Positions 19,184-28,100 of a stretch of 64,000 bases of DNA are shown piece after piece. The notes beneath the pieces are model-generated. The model searched no databases. It saw only the letters and a program-made list of their open reading frames with translations, and was not told where the DNA came from. Origin of the DNA: UBA7803 sp034522075 (GTDB taxonomy: Bacteria; Pseudomonadota; Gammaproteobacteria; Pseudomonadales; Azotimanducaceae); assembly GCA_034522075.1 (NCBI GenBank), contig JAXHLO010000023.1:1-64000 (forward strand), read 5' to 3'. A program made the translations under genes and the position numbers. Each line of letters starts with the position of its first letter. Position 1 is the stretch's first letter.

Positions 19184-19218
19184 ATTTCACCGAACAGGCG
19201 AGGCAGGGAGACCAACCC

Positions 19219-20611
19219 ATGATGACCGGCGATGAGTACCGGGCGTCGTTGAACGACGGCCGGGAAACTTATTTCGAGGGCCAGCGCATCGACGACGTGG
19301 CCGCGCATCCCATGCTCGGCCAGACGGTGAATTCCGCCGCAGCCGGCTACGATCGCTTCTATGATCCAGCGCCGGACGCCGTCGGCGCCTTCATGATGGT
19401 CCCCGGATCGGCTGCCGAGCTGCGCGAGCAGGTGGAACTGCACGAATCCGTGGATCTGCTCACCCACGTGACCTATGCCTCCATCATGACCCTGCTCACC
19501 GCGGCTGACCGCATCGAAGCCACCCTGCCGGACAATGCCGCGCGCATTCGCGCCTACGTCAAGGACGCCCAGCGCCGGGACATCCGTATCACCCAGTGCA
19601 TCACCGACGCCAAGGGCGACCGCAGCCGCCGGCCCGGCAATCAGGACGACCCGGACCAGTATGTCCGCGTGGTGGCACGGCGCGACGACGGCATCGTCAT
19701 CCGCGGCGCCAAGCTGCACATCTCGGCTGCCTCCATGGGCCACGAGCTGATGACCATTCCCACCAAATCCATGAAGCCGGGCGAGGAAGACTATTCCGTG
19801 GCCTGCATGGTCCCGGTAAACGCCCCGGGGGTGAAGATCATCAACACCACCTATGCCCCGCGGCATCACGATACCCGGGATTTCCCCATCTCCGGTACGG
19901 CGCATACGCCGGAAGGCTTCGTGATCTTCGACGACGTCTTCGTGCCCACGGAGCGGGTATTCCTGGACGGTCACCCGGAACTCGCTGCCGTATTCGCTCA
20001 CTCCCTGGGGCTATGGGAGCGTCTCGGCGGATTGGCCGCCATGGCGTCGAGCTACGATGCCCTGGTGGGCTTCGCTCAGCTCATCTCCGAAGCCAATGGC
20101 CTGGAACGGGTCAGCCACATCCGCGAGAAGATCTCCGAGATGCTCATCAACGCCACTCTGATCCGCGCCAGCCTGGAGGCCGCCATCGAGCACTGCCAGA
20201 TCACCTCCGACGGCGCCGCCTTTCCGGACGAGCTTTATACCAATGCCGGCAAATACCACGGCGCTGCCAACTGGTCCCTGATGGTGCGTCATCTGCACGA
20301 TATCGGCGGCGGCAGCATTCTCACCGCACCCGGCATCGCCGACATGGAGAACGGCCACGTGGGCGATCTGGCACGCAAATACATGGGTGACGCTGCAGTC
20401 GGTGGACGGGCTGTACCGCACCCGGCTGTTCCATGCCATCCGCGACTTCACAGCAGACGCCTTCGGCGGCTGGAACGCGGTCACCAACATTCAGGCCGGC
20501 GGCGGTCTGTATGCCCAGCGTCTGGTTTCGCGCATGCACTACGACATGGACCGCGCCAAGCAGACGGCCCTGCGCACGGCCCGCATGGAAGAGTTCATCG
20601 GCCAGGTGTGA
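19219..20611 (+). CDS. 4-hydroxyphenylacetate 3-hydroxylase / 4-hydroxybutyryl-CoA dehydratase family flavoprotein (frameshifted)
   Basis: About 464 residues. It has the family's ITDAKGDRSRRPGNQDDPD, VVARRDDGIVIRGAKLH (FAD-binding) and FVIFDDVFVPTERVFL segments. In the GGG run near 20390 the frame shifts, and SVDGLYRTRLFHAIRDFT continues in a second frame to EEFIGQV. The cysteines and histidine that hold the [4Fe-4S] cluster in true 4-hydroxybutyryl-CoA dehydratase are absent at the aligned places (TYASIMTL; WERLGGLAAM), so a dehydratase of that type is unlikely. A flavin monooxygenase or isomerase-like role on an unknown aromatic or CoA substrate is left. GGGAG precedes the ATG. Confidence 0.82.
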
Positions 20612-20623
20612 TGGCAATCGTGC

Positions 20624-22189
20624 TCAGCGGGCAATCTCAGCCGCCGTGACCTGAGCCCGGGCATCCACCACTCCGGCGGCATCGTCGGTGACCAATACCA
20701 GCCGGGCGGCGCCGCCCTGCAGGTCACGCAACGTACGTTCATAACGCTGCCGGGCACCCGCACTATCCAGGGTCTCCACGAGCACGGTTACGTTGTTGAG
20801 CGCCAGCGACGTCTGATTGCCGACCTCGAGGACCAGACGTCCGGCGCTGTCACCGCTGACGCGCACAGCCACGTAGCGCTCCGGATGGCGCGGCAGATCG
20901 AGGCGGAGCGCCCGCTCCCGCGCCTGCCGGCCCGTGGCCGAATCGGACTGGGCGGCCGTTTGATAGTAGCGAAGTGCCGTGTCCATATCGCCGTCCGCTT
21001 CCGCCAGCCGGCCCAGCTCGTTGTAGGCCGTAGCCGTGGGCAGCAGGGCCATGGACCGTGTGAAGTCCTGCTTTGCCGGTGCGCTGCGGCCCTGCCGGGC
21101 GCGGGCCACGCCGCGGCCGACGAAGTAGGCGAAGTACTCGTCATCGCGCTCGAGGGCCCGGTCGTAGTTGATCTCAGCGTCGCCATAGCGCTCCTGAGCC
21201 AGGCGCAGGTTGCCGCGCAAACCATGAAATGCCGCCTCCCGGCCCTGCAGTTCGATGGCGCGGGCGACCAATGACTCGGCGGCGTCGAAGCGTTTCTCCG
21301 CCAGTGCCTCACGGGCCTGATCGTAGGCTTCGTAGGCCGGCAGATCGGTTCGCAGCGGCCGCAAGGCATCCTGATAGGCTTGCGCACCGAACTCACCATC
21401 GGTGAACCCCTCGGCACGCAACTCTTCCACCAGAGCCCGATTGTTGGCAACGCGTTCCGCCGATGGCGGGTGGCTGGCGAACAGCCCCTCGACCCAGGAG
21501 GGATTGTTGCCGGCAGACAGACGCAGAAACGTCTCCTGCAGAGTCACAGCGCCGTAAGGGTCGTAGCCCGCCTCGGCCATGAAACGGGTGCCGTAAAAGT
21601 CCGCTTCCCGCTCCGCATTGCGCCCGTACTTCTGATTCAGTAACCCGGCCGCCATCTGCGCGGCTCCCAGCGCGGTACCGGCATACTCCGAGTCCGCTGC
21701 ACCAATGGCCACGCCCAGTAGAACGGCCTGGGAGACCACGCTGCGCTCCAGGGCCTTGGCGCCATGGCGCCCCGCTGCATGCACCACTTCATGGCCGAGC
21801 ACGGCAGCCAGTTCCGCTTCGTTGCGCAGCTCGGTAAGCAAGCCTCGATTGATGGCCAGCTTGCCGCCGGGTAAGGCCCAGGCGTTGGGTACCGAGTTGT
21901 TCAGAACGACAAACTCATAAGGCAGATCCACACCGCTGTGCGCGGCCACCCGTTGCCCCACGTCCTGAACGTATTCGCTCAGCGCAGGATCGACCTGGTA
22001 GCGGCCGCCCTGCATCTGCTGCGCCGGCACGTACTGCTGCTCGCCGATGGTGATCTGGCGCTCCATGGAAACGAAGCCGAGCTCGCGCTCGCCGGTGAGT
22101 GGATTTTCCACACAGGCGACCAGGACTACCGCCAGCATCAGCGCCATGACCGCCGAGCAGGATTGCCGCCACGTTACAGAATTTGTCAT
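20624..22189 (-). CDS. BepA-like M48 metalloprotease lipoprotein with TPR repeats
   Basis: A 521-residue envelope protease. It has a lipoprotein signal ending LAVVLVAC, M48 motif HEVVHAAGRH (HExxH) with third ligand Glu in READFYGTRFMAEAGYDP, and the LPGGKLAINRGLL substrate strand. Residues about 300-430 form TPR-like helices (AYEAYDQAREALAEKRFDAA onward). BepA-type proteases act on outer-membrane assembly intermediates; here an additional beta-rich tail of about 80 residues follows. ATG 22189 is chosen because GGGAG precedes it. The end converges with the HpaB-family gene. Confidence 0.9.
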   Translation of the reverse strand: MTNSVTWRQSCSAVMALMLAVVLVACVENPLTGERELGFVSMERQITIGEQQYVPAQQMQGGRYQVDPALSEYVQDVGQRVAAHSGVDLPYEFVVLNNSVPNAWALPGGKLAINRGLLTELRNEAELAAVLGHEVVHAAGRHGAKALERSVVSQAVLLGVAIGAADSEYAGTALGAAQMAAGLLNQKYGRNAEREADFYGTRFMAEAGYDPYGAVTLQETFLRLSAGNNPSWVEGLFASHPPSAERVANNRALVEELRAEGFTDGEFGAQAYQDALRPLRTDLPAYEAYDQAREALAEKRFDAAESLVARAIELQGREAAFHGLRGNLRLAQERYGDAEINYDRALERDDEYFAYFVGRGVARARQGRSAPAKQDFTRSMALLPTATAYNELGRLAEADGDMDTALRYYQTAAQSDSATGRQARERALRLDLPRHPERYVAVRVSGDSAGRLVLEVGNQTSLALNNVTVLVETLDSAGARQRYERTLRDLQGGAARLVLVTDDAAGVVDARAQVTAAEIAR

Positions 22190-22332
22190 TGGTTCTCCCT
22201 GCGGCCACCGTCGCCGCGGTCTCACAGTTCAGTTACAAGCATCCACATCCGGCAGACACCGGCCGGCATTTCCGCTGCTACATTGAGAACGACATCGCAC
22301 GAAATCATCCATATTCGTTCCAGTTTTACTCA

Positions 22333-22361
22333 TTCGAGCCTTCACGCTTACCTTTTATTAT
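22333..22361 (+). promoter_or_regulatory. Weak promoter candidate for the small ORF at 22414
   Basis: TATTAT at 22356-22361 with TTCGAG 17 nt upstream (22333-22338). The -10 is good and the -35 poor. The region 22190-22413 is AT-richer than its surroundings, as expected of a regulatory gap between divergent genes. No other gene is evident in it. Confidence 0.3.
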
Positions 22362-22413
22362 GCAGACTCGGGCTGACGTTAGAGCACTTGAGAACGAGCA
22401 GCAGGAATCAACC

Positions 22414-22587
22414 ATGCAGACATCTTACGACACTCGCAATTCATCGAACCCTGGTGGTGATCAGGCGGGCTCCGTTTCCCTGACGCGGCACGACGATGAA
22501 CTGCACCTGTCCAAAGGGGAAAGCGCTCTTCTCCTCGGCGCTTTTGCGGCCTTAGCGGCAAGCATGGCTTCGTTCATCACGCTTTGA
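22414..22587 (+). CDS. Small 57-residue protein with C-terminal membrane helix
   Basis: The ORF starts at ATG 22414 after AGGA and encodes a polar N-terminal half (Ser, Asn, Gly, Asp rich) followed by KGESALLLGAFAALAASM and a short tail, so a single C-terminal membrane segment is likely. A perfect terminator lies 52 nt after the stop, which supports a real short transcript. I do not recognise the family. Lack of signal peptide and C-tail helix suggest an inner-membrane small protein. Confidence 0.5.
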   Translation: MQTSYDTRNSSNPGGDQAGSVSLTRHDDELHLSKGESALLLGAFAALAASMASFITL

Positions 22588-22638
22588 CGGCAGCTCGAGA
22601 ATCGACTCTCCAATCCCTTGTACTGACCAACTCTGGCT

Positions 22639-22666
22639 GACCCCGCTCCGGCGGGGTCTCTTTTTT
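22639..22666 (+). terminator. Rho-independent terminator
   Basis: GACCCCGC (22639-22646), loop TCCG, GCGGGGTC (22651-22658), then TCTTTTTT. A perfect 8-bp GC-rich stem with a U run on the plus strand, ending the transcript of the small ORF at 22414-22587. Confidence 0.9.
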
Positions 22667-22701
22667 GCGGCGACCGCCGATCCTGATATCCTGAGCTCAT
22701 T

Positions 22702-23136
22702 ATGAAGTATCTGCACACCATGGTTCGCGTCAGCGACCTGACGTCGGCGCTGGATTTCTACTGCGGCAAACTCGGCCTGGTGGAACTGCGCCGGCACGAC
22801 AACGAGCAGGGCCGCTTCACGCTGGTGTTTCTCGCAGCTCCCGAAGATGTGGACGCGTCACAGTCGCCGCCCCAGGTAGAGCTGACCTACAACTGGGATC
22901 CCGAGACCTACGGTGGCGGCCGCAATTTCGGTCATCTGGCCTACGCCGTGGAGGATATCTACGCCACGTGTCAGCGCTTGCAGGACGGCGGTGTGACCAT
23001 CAACCGGCCGCCGCGGGATGGACGTATGGCCTTCGTCCGTTCACCCGATGGCATCTCCATCGAGCTGCTGCAGCGCGGTGAGGCGCTGCCGCCCCGCTCA
23101 CCCTGGCAGGAAATGCCCAACGTAGGCGAGTGGTAG
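22702..23136 (+). CDS. gloA: Glyoxalase I (lactoylglutathione lyase) / VOC family
   Basis: A 144-residue vicinal-oxygen-chelate enzyme that isomerises the methylglyoxal-glutathione hemithioacetal to S-lactoylglutathione. The four metal ligands of the family are in place: His in KYLHTMVRV, Glu in QVELTYNW, His in NFGHLAYAVED, Glu in GISIELLQ. The pair VELTYNWDPETY and GHLAYAVEDIY is characteristic of GloA. No ribosome-binding site is seen; TATCCT at 22687-22692 ends 9 nt before the ATG, so the mRNA may be leaderless. Confidence 0.9.
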   Translation: MKYLHTMVRVSDLTSALDFYCGKLGLVELRRHDNEQGRFTLVFLAAPEDVDASQSPPQVELTYNWDPETYGGGRNFGHLAYAVEDIYATCQRLQDGGVTINRPPRDGRMAFVRSPDGISIELLQRGEALPPRSPWQEMPNVGEW

Positions 23137-23211
23137 GCCGCGCAGCGGGAAGTGGTCGCCGGCAGGGTCAGCCTCTAGAATGACGGGGCCATTTTATCAG
23201 GAAACGCTGCC

Positions 23212-23823
23212 ATGAAGTTGATCAACTCCGTCGGTCCCAATCCTCACGTGGTGCGCATGTTCGCGGCCGAACGCGGGGTCGACCTGCCCACTGAAGACAT
23301 AGACATCATGGCGGGCGCCAACCGCCAGGACGATTATCTGAGCAAAAACCCCTCGGGCCAGGCGCCCTGCCTGGAACTCGACGACGGCAGCTACATCGCC
23401 GAGATTACCGCCATCTGCGAGTACCTCGACGAAGTCAGCTCCGGCACGTCGCTCATCGGCGACACGCCCGAAGCCCGCGCCCAGACCCGCATGTGGACCC
23501 GCCGGGTGGATCTGAACATCTGCGAACCCATGGCCAACGGATTCCGCTTCTCGGAAGGGCTGGCGCTGTTCAAGGATCGCATCGTTACCGTGCCGGAAGC
23601 GGCTGAGGGCCTGAAGCGCATTGCCCAGGACCGGCTGAACTGGCTGGACGGACAACTCGAGGGCAGAACGTTCCTGTGCGGCGAGCGCCTAACCCTGGCG
23701 GATGTCCTGCTCTATTGCTTCCTGGCCTTCGGGGCCAGCGTGGGGCAGCCGCTGAACCCGGACAACGCCAACGTCAAAGCCTGGTTCGACCGCATGGCGG
23801 AGCGGCCGAGCGCCAGCGCCTGA
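23212..23823 (+). CDS. Glutathione S-transferase family protein
   Basis: A 203-residue two-domain GST. The thioredoxin-fold part has KLINSVGPNPHVVRMFAAE (active-site Ser/Asn region), NPSGQAPCLELDDG with cis-Pro, and ITAICEYLDE (the glutathione-binding Ser/Thr-Asp position here is ITA). The helical domain ends with GERLTLADVLLYCFL, the N-capping box/hydrophobic staple motif of GSTs. AGGA precedes the ATG. It is next to gloA, so both may serve electrophile detoxification. Confidence 0.9.
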   Translation: MKLINSVGPNPHVVRMFAAERGVDLPTEDIDIMAGANRQDDYLSKNPSGQAPCLELDDGSYIAEITAICEYLDEVSSGTSLIGDTPEARAQTRMWTRRVDLNICEPMANGFRFSEGLALFKDRIVTVPEAAEGLKRIAQDRLNWLDGQLEGRTFLCGERLTLADVLLYCFLAFGASVGQPLNPDNANVKAWFDRMAERPSASA

Positions 23824-23840
23824 AGCCACGGTCACCCTGT

Positions 23841-23865
23841 TGCCGGGGCCGCCCGGGCCCCGGCA
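23841..23865 (+). terminator. Strong hairpin after the GST gene, possible terminator
   Basis: A 10-bp perfect stem (TGCCGGGGCC at 23841-23850 with GGCCCCGG-CA at 23856-23865 and a 5-nt loop) lies 18 nt after the GST stop. No U run follows, so it is either a 3' stability element or a Rho-assisted stop. Confidence 0.45.
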
Positions 23866-23925
23866 TGTTCACTCGACGTTCACACCCAGCCTACTATGCT
23901 GACGTAGATTGGTATGACCAGATGT

Positions 23926-23940
23926 GTTACTTTTCGTAAC
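23926..23940. promoter_or_regulatory. Palindromic operator candidate upstream of the RND efflux operon
   Basis: GTTAC, 5 nt, GTAAC (23926-23940), 28 nt before the adaptor ATG, with a further half-site GTAAC at about 23958. This is the size and position expected of a TetR/MarR operator in an RND promoter. No regulator gene is adjacent. Confidence 0.4.
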
Positions 23941-23967
23941 CTAACCTGAGACAAAGCGTAACACCCC

Positions 23968-25173
23968 ATGCGCGGCACCTATATAACGGCGAGCATCATC
24001 GCCCTGCTGATCGTGTTGTGGCTGCTCTCCGGTCAACTGGGGGAGGACTCGTCCACTGAGCCCCCCAGCCTTGCCCAGGCCAAACAGGAGCGCGCCGCCG
24101 AGATTGAAGACACCGTCGCGCCCCGGGTCCGTGCCCGGGTGATGCAGGCCTCCCCCCAGGTACGTCAGGTGGTGTTGCGCGGCCGCACGGAGAACAAGCG
24201 GACCGTGCAGGTCAAGGCTGAGACTTCGGGCCGCGTGATCGAACGCCCCGTGGACCGCGGCAGCGAGGTCGCGGCCGGCGATCTGCTGTGCCGCCTGAAC
24301 CTGGAGGATCGCCAGGCCGGTCTGGCGGAAGCCCGCGCCGCTCTGGAGCAGGCCGAAATCGAATATCAGGCCAGTCTGCGCCTCAAGGAAAAGGGCTTTC
24401 AGTCCGAGACGGCCATCGCCCAGGCGAAAGCGCGCCGGGCCGCTGCCGAAGCGCAGGTAGAACGCCGCGAAATCGATCTGGCACGAACTGAGATTCGCGC
24501 GCCCTTTGCCGGCATGGTGGAAGAAGTGCATCTGGAGATCGGCGACTACGTAACGCCGGGCAACGGCTGTGTGACCATGGTCGACATGAACCCCATGCTG
24601 CTGGTTGGCCGGGTTTCGGAAAGCCAGGTCGCCAGACTGGAAAAAGGTCAGACCATCACCGGCAAACTCAGTGACGGCCGCACCGTACAGGGCCCGATCA
24701 CTTTTATCGGCCAGCAGGCTGACCCCCAGACCAGGACCTACGCCGTGCAGGCCGAGGTCGCCAATCCCGACAACACGCTCCGCTCGGGCATCACCACGAG
24801 ACTGCATATCCCCGTGGACGAGGTCCTGGCGCACAGGATCAGTCCGGCCCTGTTCACACTCGACGACGAAGGCCGGGTCGGCGTTCGCGTGATCAACGAT
24901 CGTAACCGTGTGGAATTTCATCTCGTCGACATCGTTCGCGAGGAACCCGGCGGCGTCTGGGTCGCCGGCCTGCCGGAGGTGACCACGCTGATTACCCTTG
25001 GGCAGGAACTGGTGGTCGCCGGACAACGCGTTGTCCCGGTGTTCGAAGGCAGCCCTGAAATGCCGGCGAAGTCCAATGACGGGACTGCTCCCTCCTCCTC
25101 TCGCGCAGCGGGCCCCGATACCGGCCGCGGCCGGACGTCCGATCCCGCCGCTACAGTGGCCGCCAAGCCGTGA
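23968..25173 (+). CDS. RND efflux periplasmic adaptor (membrane fusion protein)
   Basis: A 401-residue adaptor with an N-terminal anchor (ASIIALLIVLWLLSG). It contains a first lipoyl half (TVQVKAETSGRVIERPVDRG), an alpha-hairpin of about 60 residues (DRQAGLAEARAALEQAEIEY), the second lipoyl half (IRAPFAGMVEEVHLEIGDYV), and beta-barrel and membrane-proximal domains. It bridges the RND pump and an outer-membrane channel. The Ser/Gly/Pro-rich tail is low-complexity. The stop overlaps the GTG of the permease gene (GTGA). No outer-membrane factor is encoded in the window. Confidence 0.93.
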   Translation: MRGTYITASIIALLIVLWLLSGQLGEDSSTEPPSLAQAKQERAAEIEDTVAPRVRARVMQASPQVRQVVLRGRTENKRTVQVKAETSGRVIERPVDRGSEVAAGDLLCRLNLEDRQAGLAEARAALEQAEIEYQASLRLKEKGFQSETAIAQAKARRAAAEAQVERREIDLARTEIRAPFAGMVEEVHLEIGDYVTPGNGCVTMVDMNPMLLVGRVSESQVARLEKGQTITGKLSDGRTVQGPITFIGQQADPQTRTYAVQAEVANPDNTLRSGITTRLHIPVDEVLAHRISPALFTLDDEGRVGVRVINDRNRVEFHLVDIVREEPGGVWVAGLPEVTTLITLGQELVVAGQRVVPVFEGSPEMPAKSNDGTAPSSSRAAGPDTGRGRTSDPAATVAAKP

Positions 25174-28100
25174 AAAACCTCATCGATACTGCCATCAAGC
25201 GGACGCGTACGACGCTGCTGCTGATGTTCATGGTGGTAATAGCGGGCCTGAACTCCTACTGCTCCATTCCCATCGCGGCCGAGCCTCACATCGAGGTCCC
25301 GGTCTTCGTCATTGGCATCGTTCACGAAGGAATCTCGCCGGAAGACGCCGAGCGTCTCCTGGTGATGCCCATGGAGATCGAGTTGCGGAAGGTGGAGGGC
25401 GTCGACGAGATGTCGGCCTATGCCTCCGAGGGAATCGCCAACATCGTCGTCGAATTCGACGCCAACTACGACCTGGACCAGGCGCTGCTCGACGTCCGAG
25501 AAGCTGTCGACCGTGCCAAGGTCGAACTGCCGAGCACGGCCGAAGAGCCGTTCGTGCGCGAGCAGAACACCGATCCGTTCCCCGTCGTGCAGGTCAACCT
25601 CGTGGGCCCGAAGGTGCCGGAGCGCATGGTCTACAACCTGGCCATCGAGATGCGCGACGACATCGAGGCCATTCCCGGCGTACTCGAGGCGCAGATCCAG
25701 GGCAATCGGGAAGAGCTTCTGGAAGTCATCATCGACCCGGCAGCGCTCGAGTCGTACCGGATCTCCAACGAGGAACTGATCAACAACCTCGCCCGCAACA
25801 ACCGGCTGATCCCGGCGGGCAGCCTGGACACAGGGGAAGGCCGTTTCGCCGTCAAGGTCCCGAGCATCATCGAGGAAGCCGCAGACCTTTTCGATCTGCC
25901 CATCCGTGCCAATGGCGACACTGTCGTCACCCTGGCGGACGTAGCCACCGTGCGCCGCACGTTCAAAGACCGGGTCAGCTACGCGCGCGTCAACGGGCAG
26001 GACACCATTTCACTGCGGGTGATCCGGCGGGCCAACGCCAACGTCGTCGAAACCGTCGAGCAGGTCAAAGCGGTGGTAGAGCGCTACCGGCCCAATATTC
26101 CCGCCAGTATCGACGTGTTCTACTCCCAGGATCAGGCGCCATTCGCCGCCCAGCAGGTGACCGAACTGCAGGGCAACATCATGACGGCCCTGGCCCTCGT
26201 CATGGTGCTGGTAGTTGCCGCCATGGGGCTGCGCAGCGGCATCATCGTCGGCCTGGGCATCCCGGTGTCGTTCCTTTTCTCACTGATCATCATCAATCTG
26301 CTCGGCTACACCTTCAACTTCATGGTGATGTTCGGCATGCTCCTCGGCCTCGGCATGCTCATCGATGGCGCCATCGTGGTGAGTGAGTATGCCGACCGCA
26401 AGATGACCGAGGGATTCGATCGCAGAGCCGCCTACGCGCTCTCCGCCAAGCGGATGTTCTGGCCCGTCGCAGCGTCCGTGGCCACGACTTTGGCCGCGTT
26501 CCTGCCGCTCATGCTATGGCCCGGCGTCGCCGGAAAATTCATGCGTTACCTGCCGGTAACCGTTTTCACGGTGCTGACCGGCTCGCTGGTCTATGCGCTC
26601 ATCTTCGGACCGGTGCTCGGTTCGCTGTTCGGCAAGGCGGGAGCGCGGGATGCGAAATCCCGGGAGACCCTGAAGCAACTCGAGGAAGGCGACCCCACCA
26701 TACTCAGCGGCATCACCGGCGCCTATGCCCGCATTCTGCGAACCACGTGCCGCTATTCCGGCCTGACGCTGATCGGCACCGTGGTACTACTGGCCGCGAT
26801 CTTCATGGCCTACGGCACCTACGGTAAGGGCATGGTGTTCTTCAACGATGCCGAGCCCCAGTTCGCCCAAATTGCGGTGCGCGCCCGGGGCAACCTGTCC
26901 GCAGAGGAAATCGACAGGCTCGTCCGCGAGGCAGAACGCGAGATTCTCGAGGTGCGGGGCATCAAGACTCTGAACACCTACACGACGGTCGGCGGCGACA
27001 GCCGTGGCGGCTTCGACATCATCGGCAAGATGCTGCTGGAGCTTCACGACGAAAGCGACCGCGACCGCAAAGCCCGGCAGATCCTCGGCGAGATCCGCAC
27101 CCGTACCGAGCCCCTGGCCGGCCTGGAGGTGGAAATTCAGGAGTTCGAGCAAGGCCCCCCGGTCGGGAAACCGGTACAGCTGCAGTTTTCAGCCTATGAC
27201 CGGAGCCTGCTGGAGCCGGCCGTCGCCCGCGTTCGCGAATACGTGGATACACTGGAGGGGCTGCGCGACATCGACGACACACGCTCGTTACCCGGTATCG
27301 AATGGCAGCTCTCAGTAGATCGCGCTCAGGCAGCCCTGTACGGCGCCGACGTCTCCCAGGTCGGCGTGGCCGTCCAACTCGTCACGAACGGCGTGAAAGT
27401 CGGCGAATACCGGCCGGACAAGGCGGACGACGCCGTGGACATACGGGTGCGTTATCCTGTCGAATCCCGGGGCATCGCTGCGCTGGATCAGATCCGCATC
27501 AGTACGCCGCAGGGCCTCGTGCCGATCTCCAACTTCGTCCAGCGCCAACCTTCGCCCAACGTGGATACGCTGCAGCGCATCGACGCCATCCCGGTCGAGT
27601 TCCTTCGCGCCAACGTGGCCGATGGCGTACTCGCCGACGACATGGTCGAAGAAATTCAGACATGGCTCGACACGCAGAACTTTCCACCCGGTCTCGACAT
27701 CGAATTCCGTGGCGCCAACGAGGAACAGGCCGAGTCCAACGCTTTCATCCTGCAGGCGATGGGGCTGTCGCTGCTGTTGATGGCCGTGCTGCTGGTCACT
27801 CAATTCAACAGCTTTTACCAGGCATTCCTGATTCTGGCAGCCGTGATCATGTCCACCATGGGTGTTCTCCTCGGGCTGATGATCACCCAATCGCCGTTCA
27901 GCGCCATCCTGACCGGTGTGGGAGTCGTGGCGCTGGCCGGCATCGTGGTGAACAACAACATCGTGCTCATCGACACCTACAACCATCTGCGTCGCGAGCA
28001 TCCGGAGCTGGATTACGTATCCCTGATCGTCAGAACCGGCGCCCAGCGCCTGCGGCCGGTCATGCTGACAACCGTAACCACTGTTTTCGGCCTGCTGCCG

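Noticed and set aside
20388..20400. Programmed ribosomal frameshift in the HpaB-family gene
   Set aside because: The GGG run is a plausible sequencing-error site, no heptameric slip site with downstream structure was seen, and the window has many other such breaks.
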